The translations under genes and the position numbers were made by a program. Positions 50,527 through 59,178 of a stretch of DNA of 64,000 nt are shown in pieces; the first letter of the stretch is position 1, and each line of letters begins with the position of its first letter. A model generated the notes under the pieces. That model did no database searches, was not told the origin of the DNA, and saw only the letters and a list, made by a program, of their open reading frames with translations. Source of the stretch: Alcaligenaceae bacterium (GTDB taxonomy: Bacteria > Pseudomonadota > Gammaproteobacteria > Burkholderiales > Burkholderiaceae_B); NCBI GenBank assembly GCA_013416395.1, contig JACCEP010000005.1, forward strand, positions 62,001-126,000. Direction: 5' to 3'.

Positions 50527-53364
50527 ATGCATACCGTCAGGCGTAGCGCCATCTTGATTGCAATTGTCGCTTTTTGCGTTTTATCTGGGGCATTGTTGGC
50601 TTGCGCGGGTGCGTGGCTTATTGTGCTGGGAGGGTCGTGGTATTACCTGGCATGTGGGCTTGCCCTGGTGGCTGTGTCGGTGCTGCTGTATCGACGCAGC
50701 CGTTTGGCATTATGGGTGTATGCCTTGCTGGTCCTGGCGACGCTTGCGTGGTCCTTGTGGGAGGTTGGCCTGGACTGGTGGTCTTTGGCCGCGCGTGGTG
50801 ACGTCGTGTTTGTGCTGGGGCTATTTCTGCTTCTTCCGCCCGTCGTTCGTTCGCTGTCTGGGCGAGTTGATGCTCGAGAGCAGAGTAATGCTCCCGTAGC
50901 GTCAAACGGCATGCCTATTAATGCGAACGCGCCCGCTGCCAGATATAGTGCAGCCAGCCTGGCGCTTGCAGGTGCGTTGGGGATGTTTTTGGCTGTGGCC
51001 GTGGCGTCGTGGTTTATTGACCTGAACCAGACTGAGAACCACTTGCTGGCGGCAGCTGCACAGCCAGTGAGATTTTCAGGGGATATTCCGGATGGTGACT
51101 GGCATGCTTTTGGCCGTACCGGGTATGGCCAGCGTTATTCGCCCCTGACTGAGATTGCGCCCGATAATGTCTCGCAGCTTGAACTTGTTTGGCAGTATAA
51201 AACGAGTGGTCTGTCCACGACGGGTGATTCAACTGACACTCTCTTTGAAGTTACACCGTTAAAGATTGGCGATCTTTTGTATTTCTGTACACCGCATCGA
51301 TTGGTGATTGCGCTGGATGCCACTACAGGTAAGGAGGTCTGGCGATATGATCCAAAAGTCGAAGACAAGCTGGCTCAGCAACGTCTCACATGCAGAGCGC
51401 TCGCATATTACGCAGGTGATCATCGGTTTAGCGCTGATGACGCCTTAGTGGCCAAGGGTTTATTGCCCGAAAATACTGTGGCACCTGCCACACCGTTGGA
51501 GACGGGGCCGCCGGAAGTGTCATCGCCGTCTGAAGCCGGCGTTGTGGCGGCGGGTTCGATTGAGGCGGCTATGGCCGCAGACGAGCGACTGGCGTTCTCA
51601 CAACCGCGTGACCCGGCACCATCAGCGCCTGGTCAGCCCGTGGCGGCCGATGATGGTCTGGTTGCCGAGGTTTGCGATGCGATGCTCTTTATGGCCACCG
51701 CGGATGCTAGGGTTATTGCGTTAGACCCAAAAAGTGGGGCTGTATGTAAGGCCTTTGGCGGTGGTACGGGCCAGATCAATTTGTGGGCCAATATGCCCAG
51801 CACGAGTATCACCCCCAATCCCAACCCGAACCTGAACCCGAACCTGAACCTGAACCTGAACCTGAACCTGAACCCTAACTTCAATACCAATACCAGCCTC
51901 TATTCCAGTACCTATCTCAGCCCCAGCCCCAGCCCCAGCCCAAGCCCAAGCCCCGTCACTAGCCCCGTCCCCCAGACAGGCTATTCCAGCTTGCCCATCG
52001 CGGTGACAGACTCGTTGATTATTGTGGGCGGTATGGTGCGTGATGATGTGCCGAGTTCCGAGACGTCTGGCGTTATACGGGCTTTCGACGTCAAGACCGG
52101 TGGGTTGGTGTGGAACTGGGAGACTGGTAACCCCTATGAAACGCGTCCAATAGCGCCTGAGCAAACTTATACCGCTGACTCGCTCAATAGCAGAGCGGTA
52201 TTCAGCGTAGATAGTCGGCTGGGCATGGTGTATGTGCCCATGAGCAGCGTCCGACCCGATCAATGGGGTGCGAAGCATGACGACAATACAGCGTATTTTT
52301 CGTCGTCGGTTGTTGCGCTTGATCTTGGAACAGGGCAGGTACGCTGGGCGTTCCAGACCGTACAGCATGATTTATGGAATGATGGCCTTACTGCCCAGCC
52401 CGTTCTGGTTGATCTGGAAATTGACGGAAAAACCATACCAGCGCTTGTGCAGCCGACCAAACAGGGTGAGCTATTTGTGCTGGATCGCGCCACGGGCAAG
52501 CCGCTGCTCCCCGTGACTGAACAGCCTGCACCACAGGCTGCACAGAAGATCAATGGTGTTCATGCCAGCCAACCCGTATCCGCACTTTCGTTGAGCCCGC
52601 CTGAGCTTTCGGGTGCGTCAATGTGGGGTGTCACCCTGTTTGATCAGCTTGCCTGCCGAATCGCCTTTCATTCTTTGCGTTATGAGGGACGGTTTACGCC
52701 ACCGTCTACCCAAGGTTCGCTGATATATCCGGGCAATTTTGGGGCATCTAATTGGGGCAATGTGGCGGTTGACCCGAAGCGTCAGGTCGTATTAGCCACG
52801 CCAACGTATCTTGCGCATATCTCGCGCCTGGTGCCGCGTCATGATGACACTGAGAATTATGTGGCAGAAATCAACCAAACCCACAACAGTCTGTCTGGGT
52901 CTAATACAGACCAGAGTACACACTATGAAGTTCAGCAAAGTCCTTTTACTTCGCCTCTGGGTATTCCGTGCAATCAGCCGCCCTGGAGCGGTGTGGGGGC
53001 TGCGGACCTAACCACTGGCAAGATCGTCTGGATGCATAGAAACGGGATGGCGGGCAAGGTATCTTCATTGCCGTTTCGTTGGCCGGTAAGCATGGGTGTT
53101 ACCAACCTGAGTGGTCCCACTATGACTGCCGGTGGTGTGGCCTTTTTGTCGGGCACGCTTGATGATTATGTCAGGGCTTATGACGTTAGCACGGGCGAAG
53201 AACTCTGGAAGGATCGCTTGGCCGTTGGTAGTCAGGCTATTCCTATTACTTACCTTGGACGTGACGGCCGCCAGTACGTCTTGGTGGTCGCGGGCGCGGG
53301 TGGTAACCCCGGTGCCAAGACAGCAGACGAAACAGTCAGGGCGTATGCGTTGCCGCAGCATTGA
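50527..53364 (+). CDS. Membrane-bound PQQ-dependent dehydrogenase (glucose/quinate/shikimate family), divergent
   Basis: Quinoprotein dehydrogenase that would oxidise sugars or cyclic polyols in the periplasm and reduce ubiquinone. The ATG at 50527 (MHTVRRSAIL) follows AGGTGA. 945 residues, about 150 more than E. coli Gcd. Five membrane helices occupy about 1-180, then an eight-bladed propeller (DGDWHAFGRTGYGQRYSPLTEI; CTPHRLVIALD retaining the His of E. coli His262; GRDGRQYVLVVAGAGG). Two insertions explain the length: an Ala/Pro/Glu-rich one at about 320-375, and Asn-Leu/Asn-Pro plus Ser-Pro repeats at about 430-480. The motif HDLWD of the family reads HDLWN, placing Asn618 at the catalytic Asp466 position; the Lys493 equivalent (Lys645) is kept. 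Substrate unknown, activity doubtful. Confidence 0.85.
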   Translation: MHTVRRSAILIAIVAFCVLSGALLACAGAWLIVLGGSWYYLACGLALVAVSVLLYRRSRLALWVYALLVLATLAWSLWEVGLDWWSLAARGDVVFVLGLFLLLPPVVRSLSGRVDAREQSNAPVASNGMPINANAPAARYSAASLALAGALGMFLAVAVASWFIDLNQTENHLLAAAAQPVRFSGDIPDGDWHAFGRTGYGQRYSPLTEIAPDNVSQLELVWQYKTSGLSTTGDSTDTLFEVTPLKIGDLLYFCTPHRLVIALDATTGKEVWRYDPKVEDKLAQQRLTCRALAYYAGDHRFSADDALVAKGLLPENTVAPATPLETGPPEVSSPSEAGVVAAGSIEAAMAADERLAFSQPRDPAPSAPGQPVAADDGLVAEVCDAMLFMATADARVIALDPKSGAVCKAFGGGTGQINLWANMPSTSITPNPNPNLNPNLNLNLNLNLNPNFNTNTSLYSSTYLSPSPSPSPSPSPVTSPVPQTGYSSLPIAVTDSLIIVGGMVRDDVPSSETSGVIRAFDVKTGGLVWNWETGNPYETRPIAPEQTYTADSLNSRAVFSVDSRLGMVYVPMSSVRPDQWGAKHDDNTAYFSSSVVALDLGTGQVRWAFQTVQHDLWNDGLTAQPVLVDLEIDGKTIPALVQPTKQGELFVLDRATGKPLLPVTEQPAPQAAQKINGVHASQPVSALSLSPPELSGASMWGVTLFDQLACRIAFHSLRYEGRFTPPSTQGSLIYPGNFGASNWGNVAVDPKRQVVLATPTYLAHISRLVPRHDDTENYVAEINQTHNSLSGSNTDQSTHYEVQQSPFTSPLGIPCNQPPWSGVGAADLTTGKIVWMHRNGMAGKVSSLPFRWPVSMGVTNLSGPTMTAGGVAFLSGTLDDYVRAYDVSTGEELWKDRLAVGSQAIPITYLGRDGRQYVLVVAGAGGNPGAKTADETVRAYALPQH
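51814..51975 (+). repeat. Low-complexity coding repeats in the PQQ dehydrogenase
   Basis: Hexamer repeats AACCTG and AACCCG (about 51817-51890) encode Asn-Leu and Asn-Pro; a second block of AGCCCC/AGCCCA (about 51917-51955) encodes Ser-Pro. They lie at the loop after the conserved NMP, where E. coli Gcd has about 15 ordinary residues. Near identity between units suggests recent slippage. Confidence 0.92.
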
Positions 53365-53455
53365 CACGCTCGTCCGTCCATTGAACAAGCGCGAGGGCGA
53401 CTAGCATCAGGAAGCCGAGCGAATACAACGCTATGGGTATGAAGTCGTAATTCAT
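53336..53455 (-). CDS. Putative 39-residue single-span membrane protein
   Basis: A short open frame of 40 codons antisense to the last 29 bases of the PQQ dehydrogenase. It begins MNYDFIPIALYSLGF, continues as one hydrophobic helix (LYSLGFLMLVALALVQW) and ends in a short polar tail. A good ribosome-binding site (AGAGGG, 7 bases before the ATG) is present. It is divergent from the HigA-like gene. I do not recognise the family. The helix plus the ribosome site argue for a real gene; the small size keeps confidence moderate. Confidence 0.5.
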   Translation of the reverse strand: MNYDFIPIALYSLGFLMLVALALVQWTDERVNAAATHTP

Positions 53456-53493
53456 AATGTAACCCTCTTTTTTGAGCGGTATGGTTGATTCTT

Positions 53494-53515
53494 GATACTT
53501 ATCGTAGCAAGTATC
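53494..53515. promoter_or_regulatory. Inverted repeat upstream of the HigA-like gene
   Basis: GATACTT (53494-53500) and AAGTATC (53509-53515) are a perfect 7-bp inverted repeat with an 8-base spacer. GATACT also makes a plausible -10 with TTGAGC (53472-53477) as -35 and a 16-base spacer. The layout suits autorepression by the downstream helix-turn-helix protein and may also affect the divergent small gene. Confidence 0.5.
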
Positions 53516-53566
53516 GTGCCTGGGGTGATATCAAGCACATTTCATCTCAAACCAGAAGGATTAACG

Positions 53567-53896
53567 ATGATTGTCTCTTCAGATTCCGTGCATCCGGGGC
53601 ATCTGCTGCGTAATATTTTGCCTTTACTTGACGTCAGCATTACGGAAGCGGCAGCACAGCTTAATGTCACCAGGGCGGCGTTATCTCGGGTGCTAAACGG
53701 CCGAGCAGCAATATCTATTGAAATGGCACTGCGGCTGGAAGGCTGGATCGGTACCGAGCGCGGAAGCAAGGCCGAAATATGGCTGGCGCAGCAGGCGGCG
53801 CATGACTTATGGAAAGCGCGCACGGCAGGTGCGCCGCAAGTTCAGCGGGCAGAAGTGTCGCGCAGTTTGGTGCAGCGTAAAGCGACTAAACGCTAG
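53567..53896 (+). CDS. higA: HigA-family XRE-type transcriptional regulator/antitoxin
   Basis: 109 residues, ATG at 53567 with AGAAGGA upstream. The HigA pattern is clear: HPGHLLRNILPLLDVSITEAAAQLNVTRAALSRVLNGRAAIS, followed by ALRLEGWIGTERGSKAEIWLAQQAAHDLW, then a basic tail. HigA proteins neutralise the HigB endoribonuclease and repress their own operon. No higB-like gene precedes or follows it here; the 110 bases upstream are too short. It may be an orphan antitoxin or a stand-alone repressor (VapI type). Confidence 0.85.
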   Translation: MIVSSDSVHPGHLLRNILPLLDVSITEAAAQLNVTRAALSRVLNGRAAISIEMALRLEGWIGTERGSKAEIWLAQQAAHDLWKARTAGAPQVQRAEVSRSLVQRKATKR

Positions 53897-53922
53897 GCTG
53901 TTGGTGGCAAAGAGTTAGCGGT

Positions 53923-55041
53923 TTAGATCAGGCCTGGCGTAAAGAGGGCGCGATGATCTATATCAGCCAAGGTAGGCGTACCGGCCAGCGCCATCGTAAC
54001 TTCGAGTTCGGTGCGCAGTATATGCAAAACATGCGCCACACCCGGGGCGCCGGCGGCAGCGAGTGCGTATATATATGGCCGGCCTACCAGCACGGCACTG
54101 GCGCCCAGTGCCAGTGCCTTGAACACATCGCTGCCTCGCCGTATGCCGCCGTCCAATAGTACCGGCGCGCGCCCATTTACTGCACGGGCGATGCCGGGCA
54201 GCATATCTATGGTTGCGGGTAGCGTATCGAGCGTGCGGCCGCCGTGGTTCGAAACGATAATGCCTGCTGCGCCATGATCCAGGCCTGACAAAGCGTCGCC
54301 GGGGTGCGTAATACCTTTAAGAAGTACAGGTAGACGCGTGTGCTGAACCAGCCATTGCACGTCTTTCCAGGTAGGTGCACCAGCTAGCAGTGTGCTGCCA
54401 AATACCGGGCTGGTACCGGGGTGGGCAGTGTGTGCAGGCACCAGGCTGCCGCACAGGTTCACGGCTTCAACCCCGGGCGGCAAAGCAAAGCCTGCGCGCT
54501 GCTCCTGGTTGCGTACACCGTTGACCGGAGCGTCAACGGTGAGCACCAGCGCCCCGTAACCAGCTGCTTCTGCACGCTGCACCAGTTGCAATGTAAAGTC
54601 GCGATCTGGCTGAATATAAAGCTGAAACCACAGCGGCGCCTGCGCAGTTGAGGCGATATCTTCAAGTTTGGTACTTGCCTGGGCGCTAACAATCATACCT
54701 GCGCCCATGGCGGAGGCGGCCTGCATTGTGGCGATTTCTCCGCCGGCATGGGCCAGCTTGTGATAGGCCACGGGTGCCAGGAAAATTGGGTAATTAAACC
54801 GCTGACCCAGCAGGGTATATTGAGTCGTGGCGCCGACCATGTCGGTCAAAACCCGTTGTTGCAGTCGCAGTCGTTGAAATGCGGCGAGGTTTTCTGTGCA
54901 GGTGATCCCGTCAGCGGCCGCGCCGTCGATATAGGCCCAGGCAGATGGTGTCATGCGTTCACGTGCGTAAGCGGCGTAATCAGCAACGGCAGTAATATCA
55001 GCGGGGATATGCGCCAAGGGCGGCAATGGCTTGGAAGGCAT
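53923..55041 (-). CDS. FMN-dependent alpha-hydroxy-acid dehydrogenase (LldD/GOX family)
   Basis: 372-residue TIM-barrel flavoenzyme oxidising 2-hydroxy acids such as lactate, glycolate or mandelate. FMN-binding and catalytic residues are visible: YIDGAAADGIT, FLAPVAYHKLAHAGGE, the substrate His in IIVSNHGGRTLD, and LLDGGIRRGSDVFKALALGA. No membrane-anchoring insertion like that of mandelate dehydrogenase is obvious. The start lies 6 bases after the piuC stop, making it the third gene of the iron-receptor unit, an unusual partner. The substrate is open. Confidence 0.88.
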   Translation of the reverse strand: MPSKPLPPLAHIPADITAVADYAAYARERMTPSAWAYIDGAAADGITCTENLAAFQRLRLQQRVLTDMVGATTQYTLLGQRFNYPIFLAPVAYHKLAHAGGEIATMQAASAMGAGMIVSAQASTKLEDIASTAQAPLWFQLYIQPDRDFTLQLVQRAEAAGYGALVLTVDAPVNGVRNQEQRAGFALPPGVEAVNLCGSLVPAHTAHPGTSPVFGSTLLAGAPTWKDVQWLVQHTRLPVLLKGITHPGDALSGLDHGAAGIIVSNHGGRTLDTLPATIDMLPGIARAVNGRAPVLLDGGIRRGSDVFKALALGASAVLVGRPYIYALAAAGAPGVAHVLHILRTELEVTMALAGTPTLADIDHRALFTPGLI

Positions 55042-55047
55042 AAAAGA

Positions 55048-55728
55048 TCAGGTGTTGGACCATTGGCGTATCAGGTTGTGATAAACACCGGTAAGTTGAG
55101 GGATGGCTTCGTGATCGGGCACGCTCTGGGTAACTCGCTGGATGCCATTGTCTAATTCCCACAGCATAGAACGTTGATGATCGTCGCGTATCAGACTTTG
55201 CGTCCAGAAGAATGATGCCAGACGCGTGCCGCGTGTGACGGGGTTGACGCGATGCAGGCTCGATCCGGGGTAGACGATTAGATGGCCGGCGGGCAGTTTG
55301 ACGCTGTGGCTTCCAAAACTGTCTTCCACGATTAGCTCACCACCATCGTATTCATCGGGGTCTGAAAAAAACAGGGTGGAAGATATGTCGCTGCGCACCC
55401 GTTCGCCGCTGCCTGGAATGCCAAAAATAGCATTGTCGATATGGTTGCCATAGGTACCGCCTCCTTCGTAGCGATTGAAGCGTGGGGGCAACACTTTTAG
55501 TGGCAGGGCGGCGGCAATGAACGCAGGGTTTTGCGTCAACCGTTGCAAAATCAATTGGCCAATCTGTTGCGCCACTGGATTATCCAATGGTAATTGAAGG
55601 TTTTGCTTTGCTTTGGCCGCAACATGCCCGGCTGTCTGCCGGCCATCAGACCACTCTGCCTGCTCGAGTGCTTGTCTGCACTGCTGCACTTGCTCTGGTG
55701 TGAGCACGTCAGGGATCTGTAACATCAT
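55048..55728 (-). CDS. piuC: Fe(II)/2-oxoglutarate-dependent hydroxylase PiuC
   Basis: 226 residues from the ATG at 55728 ([17 protein letters not shown]); GGAA lies upstream, and the length equals typical PiuC/YbiX. The double-stranded beta-helix has the iron ligands HID ([12 protein letters not shown]) and distal His (SSLHRVNPV), with the 2-oxoglutarate Arg in [10 protein letters not shown]. The gene is usually next to a TonB siderophore receptor, as here, and is iron-regulated in related bacteria. Its biochemical target is not established. Confidence 0.93.
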   Translation of the reverse strand: MMLQIPDVLTPEQVQQCRQALEQAEWSDGRQTAGHVAAKAKQNLQLPLDNPVAQQIGQLILQRLTQNPAFIAAALPLKVLPPRFNRYEGGGTYGNHIDNAIFGIPGSGERVRSDISSTLFFSDPDEYDGGELIVEDSFGSHSVKLPAGHLIVYPGSSLHRVNPVTRGTRLASFFWTQSLIRDDHQRSMLWELDNGIQRVTQSVPDHEAIPQLTGVYHNLIRQWSNT

Positions 55729-55854
55729 GGCGATATTCCTTGGCCGGTAAATGGCACGCAACCCGGGTGCCTGATCGGTCACGTCGGGTTGCATGCGGTG
55801 TACAAAAAACGGACTGTACCAGAGTAAAGATAGTTCAGGCTTGCGTTAGGGCAA

Positions 55855-58137
55855 TCAGAACCTTGCCTCGGCATTTAACACCACACTGCGGCCAGCGCCG
55901 GGCACACCGTAGGCCTGGAAGCCGTCTGAGCTGGTTGTGCCCCTTGCAATGTAGAACTTGTCAAAGATATTGTTTACGTTAAGGCGCAGGGACACGTTGC
56001 GGTTGACATGGTAGCCAACGGTGGCGTTGGCCAGCCAGTAGCTAGGCATATAGATATCAGCCGTGTGGCCGCCCTTGCCGCGTACGGTATTGCCCGCAAC
56101 CAGGCGTCGTTTGCCAATGTATTGTGCACCTACTCCAGCGTCCCACTGTGGGGTGATCTGATAGTTCGTCCACACGTTGAGGGTCCAGTCGGGCACGTTT
56201 TTCATTTTTCCGCCTTCCTGGGTGGGGTCTTGGTCTTCAAGTATTTTGCTACGCAGCACCGATGCGCCACCATAAACAGACCATTGTGGCGTGATATTGC
56301 CGGCAAGCCCCAGTTCAATGCCACGTATGCGTTCTTTACCGCCATGCTGGATCACCCGATTGGGGTCATCGGGATCGGTGTCGGTGGGGTTGCTTTGCTC
56401 GACCTGAAAAATAGCCGCTGTGAGTGCTAGTTTTTTATCGAGCAGATCCCATTTGGTTCCGAGTTCCCAGGTTTTTGCCTTGCCCGCAGAATAGTTTGCG
56501 ACGTCGTCGTTACCGCCGCCGCCACTGCGTGAGGCTGCGGCTGCAGCGGAGGGCTGAGATGCCTGGCTGTACGCTACATAAATGCTGCCGTAATCGACTG
56601 GTTTGTACACAATACCCAGGCGGCCGCTCCAGATGCCTTCGCTCTGTGTATAGGGCAGTTTATCGCCGGCGTTGTCATACCATTTGACCTTGTATTTGTC
56701 GTAGCGCAGACCGGCAGCAATATCCCAATGTTCCGTCAACGTGATCTGGTCGTAGGCGTAGAGCCCCCAGTTGCTTACCTTTGCTCCGCTTCTGGAAGTG
56801 TTGCTGTTGGTTGTCCAATCGCCTGTGTAAGAGTGCGCGGGGTCGCGTACATCTATAACCATATCGCCGGCGGGGCCGCGAACGCTGTAGGGTGCTTTGC
56901 GATAGCTTTCTTCATACAACTCGAGGCCGGTGACGAGGCGGTGACGTACGCTGCCTGTGTTGAAGTCCAGGTTGAGGTCTGTCTGGTTAGCCACTACCTT
57001 GCCTTTATAGGCATTGGCGTTGTCGGAGAGGCGTGCAACGGCGTAAGGGCCGGAAGGGTAGGTTTCATTGCCGGTGGCGTCGTAACCCCAGTAGTTGCTT
57101 TTGTTCACACCGGTTACTACATCACCGGGCAACGAGCCTGTGGGGGCGTTTAAGAGCCGCCCGCCCGTTGTCAGCTGGGTAAAGCGTTTGGTTTCAGACC
57201 AACGGGTTTGGTTGCGTACGGATGCCTTGTTGTTGAAATCATGCTCAATGCGCAGCATTGCACTGTTGGTCTCGGTGTCTTCTGCGTTGCTGTTAGCATA
57301 GCCGCCCCAGAAATCGCGATTAATGCCTTTCATGCGACCGCCATCCCGGTTAAGCGGCAGGCCGAAATCTGGCATGTTCTCGTCTTTTTGGTAAGAGTAC
57401 GCCGCAGTTACGCGTGTGGGTGTACCCAGCCCCCATGTAAATGACGGGGCGATACCCCAGCGATCATAATCAGCCTTGCCGCGTTTTGCCACATCGTTTT
57501 TATGGCGCATGGCGTTCAGGCGAAAGGCACTGACGTCACCCAGTTGCTGATTCAGGTCAATGGTAGCGCGATAATAATTATCGGTGCCCACACCGCCGCT
57601 TACGTCATAAAAGCTACCCAGCTTTGGAGTTTTTGTTACCAGGTTAACCGAGCCTCCGACGGCGGCGACGCCTGATTCAATGGAGCCTGTGCCTTTGAAT
57701 ACTTCGGCCTGCTCAAGGTTGAAGATGTCAGTGCGTGATGACAGGGCGCTGTCGCGCACGCCATCTACCGTAATGCTTTGCTCTGCGGAGAAGCCTCGAA
57801 TGGTGAACATATCACCCCAGCCTGCGCCACCTTCCCCTGAGGAAAAGGTTATGCCTGGCACGTTGCCCAGCACGTCTTGCAGGCTCTGCGCATTTTGTTG
57901 TTTCAGCACTTCGGCTGGGACCACATTAATGGTTTGCGGTGTATCGAGCAGCGGGGCCTGGAATTTGACAGACTGGACGTCTTCGGGCTTGAAGGCGGGT
58001 GCAGAACCTTCGATTGTTACCGGCGACAGTTCAGAGACGCCTGTTTGCGCGACACTGATCGCGGGCATGGCCAGTGTGCCGCATACGGCCAAATAGAGCA
58101 GGCTGGGGCGCTGAGCTTGCGTGTCGTTTTGGTACAT
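55855..58137 (-). CDS. TonB-dependent siderophore receptor (Fiu/CirA-type)
   Basis: 760 residues from the ATG at 58137 (MYQNDTQAQRPSLL), with GGAG at about 10 bases upstream; a further ATG at 58173 is less likely. Signal peptide ends near SVAQ. The TonB box-like PVTIEG, plug (DTPQTINVVPAEVLKQQ ... MFTIRGFSAEQSITVDGVRD) and barrel ending GRSVVLNAEARF are complete. It resembles the catecholate receptors Fiu and PiuA, which transport iron-catechol complexes and some siderophore-conjugated antibiotics. Followed by piuC on the same strand; a Fur-like box lies upstream. Confidence 0.9.
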   Translation of the reverse strand: MYQNDTQAQRPSLLYLAVCGTLAMPAISVAQTGVSELSPVTIEGSAPAFKPEDVQSVKFQAPLLDTPQTINVVPAEVLKQQNAQSLQDVLGNVPGITFSSGEGGAGWGDMFTIRGFSAEQSITVDGVRDSALSSRTDIFNLEQAEVFKGTGSIESGVAAVGGSVNLVTKTPKLGSFYDVSGGVGTDNYYRATIDLNQQLGDVSAFRLNAMRHKNDVAKRGKADYDRWGIAPSFTWGLGTPTRVTAAYSYQKDENMPDFGLPLNRDGGRMKGINRDFWGGYANSNAEDTETNSAMLRIEHDFNNKASVRNQTRWSETKRFTQLTTGGRLLNAPTGSLPGDVVTGVNKSNYWGYDATGNETYPSGPYAVARLSDNANAYKGKVVANQTDLNLDFNTGSVRHRLVTGLELYEESYRKAPYSVRGPAGDMVIDVRDPAHSYTGDWTTNSNTSRSGAKVSNWGLYAYDQITLTEHWDIAAGLRYDKYKVKWYDNAGDKLPYTQSEGIWSGRLGIVYKPVDYGSIYVAYSQASQPSAAAAASRSGGGGNDDVANYSAGKAKTWELGTKWDLLDKKLALTAAIFQVEQSNPTDTDPDDPNRVIQHGGKERIRGIELGLAGNITPQWSVYGGASVLRSKILEDQDPTQEGGKMKNVPDWTLNVWTNYQITPQWDAGVGAQYIGKRRLVAGNTVRGKGGHTADIYMPSYWLANATVGYHVNRNVSLRLNVNNIFDKFYIARGTTSSDGFQAYGVPGAGRSVVLNAEARF

Positions 58138-58481
58138 ATAAAGCTTCTCCAGTAAAAAACAATTGATCTGCATTAATTTTTGTTATGGTTTGCAAGTGAA
58201 TAGGAATAGTAGTGATTCTTATTAAAACTGTCAGGTTCTATTCAGATTTGGAGTGGTGCTTTAGCCTGTTATGTCGTTTATCTGCGACAAATAGGCCTAA
58301 ATATACTGTTAACTGTTCTTATTTACTGTCATTTGTAGCGTAACGCTTCACGTGACCGAAGCGCGCAGCCATGCAGTACGGGCCACCCACGACTGCCATG
58401 GGTGGAACTGCTCGGTAGAGGGAAGAGGCGTGCTGGGGGCGGGCGCGATGAGACTTGCGCCGGTAGGCATGGCGCGGCGCT
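58138..58481. other. Spacer between the iron receptor and hisM
   Basis: Upstream region of the siderophore receptor plus the 3' end of the his transporter unit. It holds the Fur-like box (58204-58223) and a 7-bp inverted repeat CCACCCA / TGGGTGG (58383-58405) that may mark the end of the hisPJQM transcript. Nothing else was recognised. Confidence 0.5.
58204..58223 (-). promoter_or_regulatory. Fur-like operator of the siderophore receptor
   Basis: Read on the receptor strand the site is AATAAGAATCACTACTATTC, with the AATAAGAATCA part close to the Fur consensus and a weaker opposite arm. It lies about 67 bases before the receptor ATG, in a suitable position for iron repression. Confidence 0.45.
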
Positions 58482-59177
58482 TTATGCGCGGGTCGAGAGG
58501 CGTGAAACACCTAGCCAGCGTTCGGTCAAATGAACGCAGGCCAGCAGAAATAGGTTAATCGCCAGATATAGGATTCCTGCTACAACAAAGGTTTCAATGA
58601 TGACGTAGCTTTGGCTCATGAGGCGTTTGGCGTAGCCTGTGAGTTCCATAACGGCGATGGTCGATGCCAGGCTGGTGCCTTTGATGGCCAGCACGAGTTC
58701 GTTGCTGTATGCGGGCAATGCTTGTCGGATCGCAAGAGGGAAGATAATGCGTCTGAAGCGCAGAAGGCTGGGCATGCCGCAGGCTTTGGCAGCCTCGATC
58801 TGGCCTCGTGGCACAGACTGCAGGCCACCACGTAGCACTTCGCTTATATAGGCTCCGCTATTGAGCGCAATGGTCAGAATGGCACAGCGTGCGCCATCAC
58901 TGAACACCCACCACAAGACAGGCGACTCGCGCACAAACGAAAGCGTTCCCAGCCCGTAATAAATAATAAAAAGCTGCACCAGCAGGGGGGTACCCCGAAA
59001 ACAGGTGCTGTAGGCAAACGCAAGCCGTGAGGGAAACCACGACGTTGACATGCGCATGACTGCGGCAGCCAAGCCTATGATTGACGCCATCACAATGGAG
59101 GCCAGGCTAATATAAACCGTTAGGCCGAATCCCTCAAAGAGGGTGGTAATTGTGGTGTAAAAGAGTGCGGCGTCCAT
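58482..59177 (-). CDS. hisM: Polar amino-acid ABC transporter permease (HisM type)
   Basis: 231-residue inner-membrane permease with about five helices. The EAA loop YISEVLRGGLQSVPRGQIEAAKACGM that contacts the ATPase is present. It pairs with the HisQ-like gene upstream (separated by one base) to form the channel of a histidine/lysine/arginine/ornithine-type importer. Order is hisP-hisJ-hisQ-hisM on the minus strand. Confidence 0.9.
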   Translation of the reverse strand: MDAALFYTTITTLFEGFGLTVYISLASIVMASIIGLAAAVMRMSTSWFPSRLAFAYSTCFRGTPLLVQLFIIYYGLGTLSFVRESPVLWWVFSDGARCAILTIALNSGAYISEVLRGGLQSVPRGQIEAAKACGMPSLLRFRRIIFPLAIRQALPAYSNELVLAIKGTSLASTIAVMELTGYAKRLMSQSYVIIETFVVAGILYLAINLFLLACVHLTERWLGVSRLSTRA

Positions 59178-59178
59178 G

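Noticed and set aside
53456-53566. Remnant of a higB toxin gene before the HigA-like gene
   Set aside because: Too short, and no HigB-like end such as a DVEIVDYH-type sequence was found in any frame.
58352-58558. 68-codon open frame before hisM
   Set aside because: Overlaps the hisM end, has no ribosome site and no domain-like sequence.
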